Origin: Aquanectria penicillioides | Lineage: Eukaryota; Ascomycota; Sordariomycetes; Hypocreales; Nectriaceae | Direction of reading: 5' to 3' | Assembly: GCA_003415625.1 (NCBI GenBank) | Contig: PYIU01000002.1 | Location: 6,076,001-6,140,000 of the forward strand | Length of the DNA: 64,000 nt | Shown here: positions 33,986-44,222 of the stretch, in pieces | Numbering within the stretch: position 1 is the stretch's first letter | Layout of the letters: every line of letters begins with the position of its first letter | Position numbers and translations under genes: made by a program | Notes under the pieces: generated by a model | What the model was told of the DNA's origin: nothing | Databases searched by the model: none | The model's input: the letters and a program-made list of their open reading frames with translations, nothing else

Positions 33986-34969
33986 ATGGCCGAACTATCA
34001 TCGAACTGGAAGAAGCTTCAAGCAAAACTCAAGGCTGAGAGTGCATCTACGCCTTCTTTGAAGCGGAAGCCTGTAGAACCTGTTGCCAAGCCACCAGCAA
34101 AGAAATTCAAGGTCAACGGAGGAGTGACCACAAAACGACCAGTCGCACCCAAGAGTTCACATCCAGTAGGGAAAAAGCAAATGGGAGGTGTTCATAGCAC
34201 CAAAATCGAGGATGGCCCAACCGACGGCGCCACATCTCCACCTCTCGCTCTTTGGGTTGAGGACAACGGTGGCGTATCCGCAGAAGCCCTCGCTGAGGCC
34301 TATGACCTAGGGATCAAGGATCACTCTATGATGCTAGCTTCCGAGAAGGACAAAATAAACAGTGGACTCATAGAAGGAATTGAGACTGGAAAATACGTTG
34401 CCATCGATTGCGAGATGGTGGGCGTTGGGCCGGGCGGGTACGAATCCGCTTTGGCTCGCGTCAGCGTTGTCGATTTTCATGGGCGACAAGTTTACGATTC
34501 CTATGTAAGGCCGAAGGAAAAGGTTACAAATTGGAGGACTTCTGTGAGCGGAATAAGCCAGAAGAGCATGCGGTTTGCACGAGACTTCGAGGAAGTCCAA
34601 CAGGAGATGGACAAACTTCTCCAAGGCCGGATCCTGATCGGACATGACCTCAAGCATGACCTTGAAGCTCTAAAACTTAGCCACCCTGCGCGAGACATCC
34701 GAGATACGGCGAAATATCCTGCGTTTAGGAAGTATGGAAACGGCAGGAAGCCAGCGTTGAGGCTATTAGCACAACAGCTATTGGGCGTGGAGATCCAGGA
34801 TGGGGCCCATTCAAGCATTGAGGATGCTCGAGCGACAATGCTACTTTTTCGGAAGCACAAGCAAGGGTTTGATGTGGACCATGCCAATAGATATGTGCCC
34901 AAACTGACAGCAGGTGGAGTTGGAGGAGGACAGAAAGGAAACAAATCGAGAAAGAAACGAAGGGGTTGA
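33986..34969 (+). CDS. REX4: RNA exonuclease 4 (Rex4)
   Basis: DEDDh 3'-5' exonuclease implicated in pre-rRNA processing in the nucleolus. Single exon of 327 residues; ATG 33986 gives MAELSSNWKKLQAKL. The Lys-rich N-terminus (about 1-90) is followed by the exonuclease domain. Exo I is YVAIDCEMVGVGPGG (D141, E143), Exo II is IGHDLKHDLEAL (D225) and Exo III is HSSIEDARATMLLF (H275, D280). The C-terminus GNKSRKKRRG is a basic nuclear-localisation-like tail. It is head to head with ESA1 over 299 bp, so a shared promoter is likely. Confidence 0.94.
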   Translation: MAELSSNWKKLQAKLKAESASTPSLKRKPVEPVAKPPAKKFKVNGGVTTKRPVAPKSSHPVGKKQMGGVHSTKIEDGPTDGATSPPLALWVEDNGGVSAEALAEAYDLGIKDHSMMLASEKDKINSGLIEGIETGKYVAIDCEMVGVGPGGYESALARVSVVDFHGRQVYDSYVRPKEKVTNWRTSVSGISQKSMRFARDFEEVQQEMDKLLQGRILIGHDLKHDLEALKLSHPARDIRDTAKYPAFRKYGNGRKPALRLLAQQLLGVEIQDGAHSSIEDARATMLLFRKHKQGFDVDHANRYVPKLTAGGVGGGQKGNKSRKKRRG

Positions 34970-35106
34970 CATTAATGTGACTTGATAGCCGAAAAAGGCT
35001 TACTAGAGATACCCTAATAGACTTACCATACTGGATAAGGGACTTTAAGAATCCCTAAGACTGGACCAAACTGATTCGTAATGACATATGTCATTCAGTT
35101 TTGAAG

Positions 35107-36713
35107 TTATAGTGGGATTCCGTCCATCAACTCCGTAGCTCTTTCTCGCCCAACCGTGATGATGACATCGCCGAGTGTCTTGGTCATAAACCCGGCTTCA
35201 CAATATGAGAAATAATACTTTCGAGAATAATCAGTTTGGTCTGGATCAGGTAAGGGAGAATTCTTGAGAAGCATGCCTTACCTCCCATTTTTTTCGGAAC
35301 ACTTCGATACCTTCATTTGTCAGTTCTGGGTGCTTATTGAGTAGCGCCGGTCTAATAATCTCTTCAAAGCGGCACAAGAAATTTTCTTTCCAGAGCCTTA
35401 GTGCTCTTGCATAATGTCCCCCAATGTTCTCAACATTTTCTATAATGAGCGTTCCCTGAGACTGTTTACTTATGTGATTTAAGAGTTGGGTTGTGGAAGG
35501 TAGATATCCACCAGGGAAAATATAGTGATTAATAAAACTACGAGGAAGTCAGTAGTGTAATAAATACCTGTATTATTTGTTAGGTGGAAACTCACTCCTT
35601 TGAGTTTGAATATGTCTCGTGTCGAGCCTCAGGCATCGTGATGCATTGGAAGACGGCGATACCACCCTGTTTCTTCAACTGCCTATTGATGCAATTAAAG
35701 TAAGTGGCGAGATATTCTTGACCAACAGCTTCCAGCATCTCAATAGACACTATTTTGTCGAATGGCACCTCGGGAGCAGGCAATGCTCTATAGTCGAGGA
35801 GTTTCACCTCTATTTTGTCCGCCAATCCCATAGCTCCAATTTTCTTATCAGCCAAAACTTTCTGTTCTTGGGAGAGGGTAAGACTTGTAACTCGGCAACC
35901 GGTACTTTTCACCGCTTCAATGGCAAATGACCCCCAACCAGTTCCAATTTCGAGAACATGATCAGTGGATTGAATGCGTGCGTTACTAATAAACAATCGT
36001 AACTTGGTCATCTGAGCCTCCTCTAGGGACTGTTCTTCCTTGCTGTGCCGACCCCAAACGGGGCAAGAGTATGTCATGTCTGGGGAGAGAAAAGCAGCGA
36101 ACATATCATTGCTGATATCGTAGTGCGCTGAAGCATTGAGCAACGCGTTCGACAGTGTGTTGGTTGATCGGACTAAATTTAGAAATGTGGATAAAGCTTT
36201 AGAGAGCCAAGTGGTACCGTTAGCCACTTTGTCTCGATTGACGATAAAAAGCTGGAATTCCTGTCAGATTGAGCTAGAGTATCGAGCCCGCCAACAAACC
36301 TGAAAAAAAGATGTCAGATCTGTACATTCGACGTCTCCCAACATATATGATTCAGAAAAGCCCATGTCTGCGAACAAAAACACTCGCATCCAAAAAGTGT
36401 CGTTTTTGACTACCATCGTAACTCGAGGGATTGAGTCGGGTCGGCGACGTAATCCAGTTTCTTCGAGAACTCCCACAAACTTGTCTGAGGACTTTTGGCC
36501 AAAGACATATCTGGTTTTCGTAGGCTCATCAATAATTAAGAGCATACCTGTTTCGACACGGCGAAAAATAGACAATACGGCAGGCTTAGCGACAGCTAAC
36601 GCAGGGCCCCAGACCAAGCTCCTCAGGGAATTCCGGATAATTTCGCTACCGCCGTGGATCATCTTCCTAATGACGAGAGGCAGGGTAAATTTTGAGACAA
36701 TAATTTGCATCAT
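35107..36713 (-). CDS. Cyclopropane-fatty-acyl-phospholipid synthase
   Basis: SAM-dependent methyltransferase that adds a methylene group across double bonds of phospholipid acyl chains. Exons are 36713-36300, 36251-35596, 35537-35282 and 35217-35107, with introns of 48, 58, 64 and 64-type length (the third is 35281-35218), 478 residues. The family SAM motif is VLEIGTGWGSFAIEA. HYDISNDMFAAFL, TYSCPVW, VSIEMLEAVGQEY and the joined FINHYIFPGGYLPS, then YYFSYCEAGF, are typical of the CFA family. The N-terminal extension of about 140 residues matches the fungal CFA architecture. The gene looks more A+T-rich than its neighbours by eye. Bacterial origin in fungi has been proposed for CFA genes; I cannot test this here. 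Confidence 0.9.
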
Positions 36714-37485
36714 GTTGACTTATTTGAACTAAATTCAATGGAAGAATATTTCACATGAGGAAACGACGACAGTGATAGAAAAGCCACAACGTGTCAGTTG
36801 GAGAGGAGGCGGACAAAGATGGGGAGCCTTGGGAGACTAAGCACACGGTATTATACCTGCTAAAGTCTAGCACACATTACATGACATCAACACCACAGAT
36901 TAAAGTTCCTCCCCGAACGCAGATGGCACAAAGATCGCCAAGTTCCCAGCACATCGAATCAACTGGTTTGTGGCGGTGGCTTGGCAGGGATGTGGGACGC
37001 AGGTTCAAGCGATTTGAATTGACGAAGAATACTCGTAATATAAAGATATAAACGAAATTTGAAATAAGTGATGGCGGTGATCGCCTTTCGATCTTAGGTG
37101 AAAATGCACTTCTTCGGATCGAAGCAGTCCTGATGTCATCGATTATTTGTTGATGGTGTGTGGGCCGTGGCTTAGGTGTGTGGGGGTGCTTAGTGGGCGA
37201 GGGAATAATCAACAGCGCCAAATTCGATGGAAGACGATAGTGGGGGGATTATTTTTCGAATATAATGCAAACTACTTTCTGCGCAGTCGGAACCTTGGAC
37301 CAATCAAACCTACTGCGCTCTTGTCTTGCTGTGTGCGTCTGTGGTGTTGAACTGAAGTCAGTGAACCAAGACAGACTGGTGTGCTTATCTGATTAGATAA
37401 GATAAGAAAAATAGCGACACCCTTGACGCGCCTCGACGCGTTCCTCTTCCCGCCCTTGTTCTTGGACAACGAACCACTGCACCAG
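36714..37485. other. Divergent promoter region, 772 bp
   Basis: It lies between the CFA synthase (-) and RNase H2C (+) starts. No family-supported coding sequence is seen. Confidence 0.5.
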
Positions 37486-38083
37486 ATGAACCCCATGTCG
37501 CAACCGATTCTGTCCTTGAAATCTGACGAAAAGACGTCAAAGGTCGTGGCAAACATATTGCCATGCCGCATCAACCACGATGGCCCAATTGACACCGTCT
37601 CAGAATACTGGAACCCAACGTCGGATGAGGGTACGTTGGTTCTGACAGTTGCTACCGCACCCTCTTGACTTCGAACTAAGATTACGAGCAGATGATTCTA
37701 AGGTTTCCTACTTTCGAGGACGTAAGCTTCAAGGAAATTCGATCAAATTGCCGGAGAAGTGTAGAGGTGTTGTGTTAAAGCGAAAGCCTGATGAAGCTCC
37801 TCCGGTGAATGCAGCTGAGCGGATCGAGGACGATGACGACGCACCTGAACAGATTGGCTCTATGCACGTCACTGCAGAATTTGATGAGATGATAGTTTGG
37901 GGGCATGAGGCATTGAACGATGCGATGGGGGACCCGTACGTTCGGAGTATCGAGGAGTGGTTACACGTGTCTGATCAGGTATGTCGACAGCTTGTGTGCA
38001 TCCTCATTTGATTCTGACGTTAGTAGATTCATTCCTACGAGCAAGAAGATGTTGCACCCAAGGAAATAAAGACTGCAGCTTGA
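37486..38083 (+). CDS. RNH203: Ribonuclease H2 subunit C (Rnh203)
   Basis: Non-catalytic subunit of RNase H2, which removes ribonucleotides from DNA and RNA:DNA hybrids. Exons are 37486-37630, 37692-37978 and 38027-38083 (introns 61 and 48 nt), 162 residues. Conserved stretches are NILPCRINHDGPIDTVSEYW, DSKVSYFRGRKLQGNSIKLP and EKCRGVVLKRK, then an acidic linker and FDEMIVWGHEALNDAMGDPY. The last exon is only 19 codons (IHSYEQEDVAPKE). ATG 37486 is used; the next in-frame ATG is 37495. Upstream codons in this frame start from TTG and are not used. Confidence 0.88.
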
Positions 38084-38607
38084 GTTCACTGTTGGCTTAC
38101 CAAAGAGGCCAGAAAATTCAAGGTCAAGTTGTGCCTTCGACGCAAGTTATTGACACTAGATTATTCCCGCACGTGTCCTTTTATTTTATTTTATTATCAT
38201 TTTTTACAGTATATATATATATATGGTGTTTGGGAGGGCTAGCATCGAGAAAGATAGTTCTGCATGGCTTGAATTTTACACCTTAACGTAATCGAAATAG
38301 ATCTTCTAATTTGAGCCCAACGATTCTCCAACCAATGTGCAAGTTGCAACAAAGAAAAACAAGGTGACTCCAACGTCATGGAGTCATTACCGTCCAATAT
38401 TACTGATAAGTTGATGTCATATTCATGATCGAGAATTTGTGTTCATGTGATTGCTAACCCAACAAGCCTGGAGCATCAGAATTCATAGCCTCAGGTTTTC
38501 TTTACACCACGTCGTCGCTCAGGTTAGTGATGAAGCGACCAGCCGCCAATGAATGCAGCAATGGGCCACATGCTCAGGAGGAACGCGGGTATATATTATA
38601 AGAGGCC
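38084..38607. other. Convergent intergenic region, 524 bp
   Basis: 3' flanks of RNH203 and the isopropylmalate-dehydrogenase gene. A short TA microsatellite lies at about 38210-38224. Nothing else is seen. Confidence 0.5.
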
Positions 38608-39762
38608 TCATGAATCCTTGGTTTTGGCCAAAGTTTCCCCCAACACGGAGCAAATTGCATCTCCTACTTGCTTGGTTCCTGCGTCGCCACCCATATCTTT
38701 GGATCTGATACCCATACCCCCATTCTCCCTTGAATCGAACACACGGGCGACAGCTTGTTCAATGGCCAATGCTTCATCGGCAAGGAGACACGAATACCTG
38801 AGAAGCATGGCCAGACTGAGGATTTGTGCAACAGGGTTTACTACACCCTTTCCGGCGATGTCAGGAGCACTCCCGTGAACAGGCTCATAGATGCCGTTGC
38901 ATTTTCCTTCGCCGGGGATCCCAGATATGCTGGCACTTGGAAGAGTCCCCAAGCTACCGACGATACCACCGGAGATATCTGACAAGATATCGCCAAAAGT
39001 ATTATCGGTGTGAACCACTCCATTGAACCCGCGAGGATTCTTGACCATGAGCATCGCCATGCTGTCGGCGAGTTGATGGCGAAGCTCAATATCCGGAAAC
39101 TCCTTGTCAAAGGTATCTTGGGTGACCCTTCGCCACAGTCTCCCGCTCGCCAGAACATTGGCCTTGTCGGCGCTCCACACAACCGCCGGACCGCCACCGC
39201 CCTTGCTATCTCCATCCCTTCCGAGGATGCGGGCGACGGCGGCACTCACACGGGCGCATCGCTGGACCTCCGGTGGTGTATAGACCCAGAGATCGGAGGC
39301 TACATCTGTGTCCTCGACCTTGTCGCCGAAGTAGGCACCTCCGCAATTTTCTCGCACCACGATGAACTTGGTCCCCTTGACAATGTCGGACCTGATCGGC
39401 GATGCGTCTGCCAGTGACGGAACGAGGAACTCGCACGGGCGAAGATTTGCAAAGGCGTTGAGCCGTTTTCGAAGCTGGAGGAGTCCCGATTCGGGTCCCG
39501 GCGAAGCATTGGCCCATTCTGGACCACCAACACTCCCAAAAAGAACGGCATCGCTACGTGTGGCCTGCTCCAAGACCTCTTCTGTGATAGGGACCCCATG
39601 CTTGTCGATGCTGCAGCCGCCAGCAAGGCCAAATGTTTGTTCAAACTTGACCGCGGGCCGATGCAGCTCGACAACGCGAAGGACATTGAGCGCCTCGGCC
39701 ATGACCTCGGGCCCGACATGGTCGCCGGGAAGGACAAGAATTCGGAATGTTGTAGTTGCCAT
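38608..39762 (-). CDS. 3-isopropylmalate dehydrogenase-type enzyme (LEU2 family)
   Basis: NAD-dependent beta-hydroxyacid oxidative decarboxylase, probably 3-isopropylmalate dehydrogenase of leucine synthesis. Single exon of 384 residues. The start MATTTFRILVLPGDHVGPEV is typical of fungal LEU2 (GDH.GPEV). GCSIDKHGVPITEEVLEQA, VGGPEWANASPGPESGLLQL, KFIVVRENCGGAYFG, DKANVLASGRLWRRV, TDNTFGDILSDISGGIVGS and NGIYEPVHGSAPDIAGKG carry the substrate, metal and NAD sites. No intron disrupts it. It is divergent from an SDR over 427 bp. Because it lies next to catabolic-looking genes it could be a paralogue with a different 2-hydroxy-acid substrate (for example a tartrate or malate derivative); sequence motifs alone favour the LEU2 reaction. 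Confidence 0.85.
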   Translation of the reverse strand: MATTTFRILVLPGDHVGPEVMAEALNVLRVVELHRPAVKFEQTFGLAGGCSIDKHGVPITEEVLEQATRSDAVLFGSVGGPEWANASPGPESGLLQLRKRLNAFANLRPCEFLVPSLADASPIRSDIVKGTKFIVVRENCGGAYFGDKVEDTDVASDLWVYTPPEVQRCARVSAAVARILGRDGDSKGGGGPAVVWSADKANVLASGRLWRRVTQDTFDKEFPDIELRHQLADSMAMLMVKNPRGFNGVVHTDNTFGDILSDISGGIVGSLGTLPSASISGIPGEGKCNGIYEPVHGSAPDIAGKGVVNPVAQILSLAMLLRYSCLLADEALAIEQAVARVFDSRENGGMGIRSKDMGGDAGTKQVGDAICSVLGETLAKTKDS

Positions 39763-40189
39763 TGTGTACGATGCGCCGTCGTACGCGTTGGGGTTTGCGG
39801 CAGCTCAAGCGTATGATGCGCAGCGACTTATCATAGCATGCCCAGGAGGGACTGACTCCGATGTAGGGGGCGCCACGGCCACGGGTTGGAAGCCCCGTGA
39901 GCATCCTTGTCAGCTGCGGGCCAATTGTGTGTCCAGGAGAACTTGTCCGAGGCCATGCACACAGTGGACGGTGCCGCCCGTCCTGGCCCCCGCCGGAGCG
40001 TGCCACCGCGTGCCCCTGGTCGGGACGTGACCGGGACGTTCGAGCCGAAGGTAAGCTTATCTGAACTTGGGGCTGCAAACAAGAAGAGTGTAAGTTGTTG
40101 GACTTGACACCCTGACCAATCCCATCACCTCCTTACATCTCTCATTCCTCCTTCTTCCATTCTGCTTTCTGTTTTTTTGTGATACTGCA
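39763..40189. promoter_or_regulatory. Divergent intergenic region of LEU2-type and SDR genes
   Basis: This 427-bp stretch separates two divergent start codons, so it should hold both promoters. An ACTCCG word is at 39855-39860; the same six bases occur in other intergenic regions of this block (see findings). Confidence 0.4.
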
Positions 40190-41037
40190 ATGGCTTCTTC
40201 AGGGCGTCTCGACGGCAAGGTGGCCATCGTCACCGGGGGCGCCTCCGGGTTCGGCAAGGGCATCGCTACCAAGTTCGCCCAAGAGGGCTGCAAAGTGCTC
40301 ATTGCCGACCTCTCAGAGGATTCTGGGAAAGCAGTCGCAGAAGAGCTGAATTGTGGCTTCAAGAGAGCTGATGTAACGAAGCGGACAGACTGGGAGGCTT
40401 TGTTGAGCGACGCCCTCAAATCTTATGGATACCTTGACATCGTGGTCAACAACGCCGGTATCACATACGCCAACAAGGCAACAGAGGACGTCACCGAAAG
40501 CGAGTTCGACTTGGTCATGAACGTCAACGTCAAATCAATCTACATGTCTACGACTGTGTTGCTTCCATATTTCATCAAAGAGGGCCGCCCCGGGTGCTTC
40601 ATCCAAGTGGCGTCGACAGCAGCTACCCGGCCAAGACCGCGACTCACCTGGTACAATGCTTCCAAGGGAGCCGTACTTACAGCCACCAAGGGGCTGGCGG
40701 TCGAGTACGGGCCTAAGCAAATTCGATTCAACGCTGTCTCGCCGGTCGTTGGAAGTACTGGAATGTTAGTTTCTCTTCCTTCCAGATGCCCTTCCGCTAG
40801 AGTGATAATGTCTAGGCCCGAGGGTTCGCTAACATTGCTAACATTGGTCCAAGGACGCACTTATTCATAGGGAAGGCCGACACCCCCGAGAACCGAGAAG
40901 GCTTTGTTTCCACCATTCCTCTCGGACGGCCATCCACCCCGGCAGATGTCGCAAACGCTTGTTGCTATCTTGCGAGTGAGGAGGCAGCTTTTATAACGGG
41001 GATTAATATTGAGGTGGATGGGGGAAGATGTGTATGA
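40190..41037 (+). CDS. Short-chain dehydrogenase/reductase (second SDR)
   Basis: Classical NAD(P)-dependent SDR of 252 residues, similar to FabG/3-ketoacyl reductase and glucose dehydrogenase types. Exons are 40190-40764 and 40854-41037 (89-nt intron, two GCTAAC branch-like sites). Features are VAIVTGGASGFGKG, IADLSEDSGKA (Asp at the end of beta2, which favours NAD), IVVNNAGITYANKA and the active site VASTAATRPRPRLTWYNASK (Ser-Tyr-Lys). The C-terminal part joins across the splice as STGMTHLFIGKAD and ends GINIEVDGGRCV. The likely role is oxidation or reduction of a small hydroxy/keto intermediate in the surrounding cluster (inference). Confidence 0.87.
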
Positions 41038-41493
41038 TGCAGCACAAATAAACACAAACACGTCTCAAAGGAAGCAGTGATTGGGCACGCCTTGAGATAG
41101 ATGAATTTGAATGAATAAGATTTGAAAACAGTCCCTTTCTAACGCTGTAGATGCGGTCAAGCTCATGGCTGACCTACTTCGGCCCAGACTCTGGCTCTAA
41201 CTGAACTGTGGCTTTGCCTCTGGCTGTCGCCTGGCCCCTCTCCACCCTCGTAGCCCTTAGACTGCGCTAATGCACCCCACACTATTTACCCCCGCATCCT
41301 CCCATCAGATCCACCCTCTTCTTCCTCTCCCGCTCCATCCAAAGGCCGACTTAGGAGCACGCACCATCCATCGTCATCATTTTCGTTTCCTAACTCCGCA
41401 CGACAAATTTCGTTGCCTCACACACACTCCTTTGCGCCCGGTCCTGTATATGGCCTGGACAAAGTCCTTTTAGCGCCCGACTTGAATTGCACA
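41038..41493. promoter_or_regulatory. Promoter region of the regulator gene, 456 bp
   Basis: SDR 3' flank, then a C-rich pyrimidine stretch (41270-41340) typical of a fungal core promoter or 5' UTR. It holds ACTCCGCAC at 41393-41401. Confidence 0.4.
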
Positions 41494-44144
41494 ATGTTGA
41501 GTCCACCTCACAATCTCGACTCGGTATGAACGTGATCACTGGCTCATGTATGTTGGACAAGGCCCTAGGGCCGAGACTGATGCTCGTGACAGAACCTGTC
41601 TCGCCCGACTCTAGCATGTAACCAATGCGACCGGAGCTTCTCCCGCCCGAGCCACCTCAATCGACATCGCTTGACTCATCTGCCACCATCCCGTCGCAAT
41701 ACAATCCCATGCCTGTATTGTGACCAGGCCTTCTCTAGGAAGGACGTCCTCCTTCGCCACTTGCGCGCATCCCACAACATCGATCTTCCGACCAATAGTT
41801 CCCAGCAGAAGTCATGTTACAGATGTGTGCGTAGGAAACTCAAATGCGACAGGAAATTGCCATGTCACTCCTGCGCCTTGGGGAACATGGTTGAGTCCTG
41901 TTCATATCCGCCAGTTGACCAAGGCTACCATGCGGCGACCCAAGTGCTAGAGCAAGGATTCGACCCCTCAAACATTACCCACTCGTCCAGTGACTCGGGA
42001 TCCAGAACCGACTTTGCCACCGCATCCCCGGGAACCTTCTCGAGCCTGAGCCAACCCTTGGACCCTATGCTACTCAATGCTGAAGAATTTAGCCCAGTCT
42101 ACTCGGGCGGACCTGAGTTGGCCGGAGACACTACCATGTTTGGCCCATCGCTGAGCAGTGGTGTTCAGTTTGATTTTAGATGCAGCGGATTTGACTGGCT
42201 GGACTTTGACGTGCCAGATGTTGAGCTTGCTATTCAATCCGTTGTTCCTGATGTTGGGCTACTTGCTCCAACAGGCCTGATCGGCTCAAGTGCGATTCCT
42301 GAGGGCTTTGTTCCTTCTGCAGCACAGAGCCAACCAAAGCCACCCGGACTACCCTGGCCTTTCGAACAAGGCCAAGACACGACCTCGGCAAGGTGTCCAT
42401 TACCCCCTTTGAGAGAAGTCCTGCAGACCACCTTACAAACCAATTCCGGAACCAAGACAGCAGCCCTGGAAGGTCTTGTTCAGATCCTATCCGAACAAAG
42501 GCTTCCGCGACCAGAAGAAGTGACGGAGCCGAACACCTCCATGGGCATTGACTTGCTTAAGCGACTCCTAGACGTTTACTTCTCAGCTTTCCAGCTTATT
42601 CAGCCAATATTTCACACACCGACATGGAACATGGCAGACTGTCCAACAATGCTCTTGGCTTCTATGGCTTGCCTGGGTGCAGTTTTGTCAAATGAGCCAA
42701 ATGCTAGCGAACTTTCTTGTTCAATTAGCGACTTTTGCACTCCGATCATTAGCTGGGTGGTATGATGCATCGCTAGTTTGATTTGACTATGCCGCTGACC
42801 TCGGAAAACAGGGCGTATCTGATACTGCAAATTACTCTGATATATCTTACCTCGCATCGTTGTGCTTACATCAGATATATTCCCTTGGCTCTGGAAATCG
42901 ACAGCTTTACCAGAACGCTGATCGGACCCGTGGCGTGTTGTTTGGAAGCCTACGAGGTCTTGGATTATTAAAATCCCGCCCAGGTGTACAGGAAGACGCC
43001 GACTTGAACGTCTCCGTACCTGCCAACTTGCAAAGTAGTCCAGAGACAGAGTGGCTCAGTTGGGCGTGCAAGGAGAATGAGACTCGCATTGCATGGGCGT
43101 CCTTTGAGTATGATTGTAGTTTGTGCACCCTAACCAGCCGTAGAGGTGCTATCGATTTGAGCGAGCTGCCTCCGAAGCTGCCCTGTCTCGATTCTCTTTG
43201 GGAGGCGCCCTCTGCAGGTGCGTGGGCAGCCTTACGGTCTCGACTGCCACCAACAGCCCTTGGAGTGTCAGTGTCAGTTGTCATTAGCTCTTCAATAGCA
43301 GGGTCGCCAATACCGGAGCAAATCTCAACCTGGGGTAAACGCTTATGTGGCCAGGTTATTGGGCGCCTTTTATGGGACCTGAAACAACTCGAACTTGTCT
43401 CAACCACGGAATACTTTGGCCTTTCGTCCTTGTCGACTGGCCAAAAACAGTCAAAGGCATCCTTACTCAGAGCACTTGATTGTCTTCTCAAAACCATGAA
43501 CCAACCTACCTCGGCTGCGGATCTTGTGAGCTACAAGTAAGTGTCTCCCGTTTTTAATAGCTACAACGAGCTTACACGAAGCGAGCATTTCGAGTCTTCT
43601 CTGCCACTACTCTCATCTATACACGGCAGATGACATTATGGATATGATTCTATTTATTGTCCGTAGTGTAGTGTCTCGGGGCTCTAGCCAAGACAAAGGC
43701 ATCAACCTCGCTCGCCGACGCCTTATTTCATCCCTGGGAACCGATCCCAGAAGAGCACGGATGCTTGCCTGGCACGCTGGACAAATTGTTGCCGTTGCTA
43801 ATGAGTACCTGGTATCAGCGCCATGTGAAATCATGCGTTTGTTTATGAGCTACATATTTATTGTTGCATTTGCCCAGTACTACCCTCGGTCAGGTCACTC
43901 AGAAAAAGGCATTAAAGTACGTCTGGATCTGCCAAATCACCAGTTCGATCAGAAGCGAGCCATCGAAGAGTGGATACAAACCGGCGGACCCGCTAGAATT
44001 GGCTCTGCTGAAGACATTCTGGCGGATGGTTCAATCAAAATGATCATCCAGGATGCCCAGGTTATGCTCCAGAGGCTGCGATCTTGGGGTCTGGCGGAAA
44101 AGTTTGCAAAGATTCTGCAAAGCTTTGGGAATAGTGGAGTTTGA
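41494..44144 (+). CDS. C2H2-C2H2-Zn(II)2Cys6 transcription factor
   Basis: Putative pathway-specific regulator with three zinc modules in 113 residues. Two C2H2 fingers (C19, C22, H35, H39; C50, C53, H66, H71) precede a Zn(II)2Cys6 cluster (Cys 85, 88, 95, 101, 104, 113; CYRCVRRKLKCDRKLPCHSC). A fungal_trans-like region follows (YSDISYLASLCLHQIYSLGS). Exons are 41494-41523, 41593-42759, 42812-43536 and about 43586-44144, about 826 residues. The 30-base first exon (MLSPPHNLDS) is deduced: it supplies an ATG and joins in frame to the first finger. The last junction is uncertain: the acceptor may be at 43585 or 43594 (both GAG), and a second frame is also open over 43561-43630. It probably controls neighbouring genes. 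Confidence 0.8.
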
Positions 44145-44222
44145 TTTCCAAGAATAGGTACACCTGCATAATAATGAATTGAATATTGTTTTACATTTAT
44201 CATTTGTGTGTGCTATTGCCTA

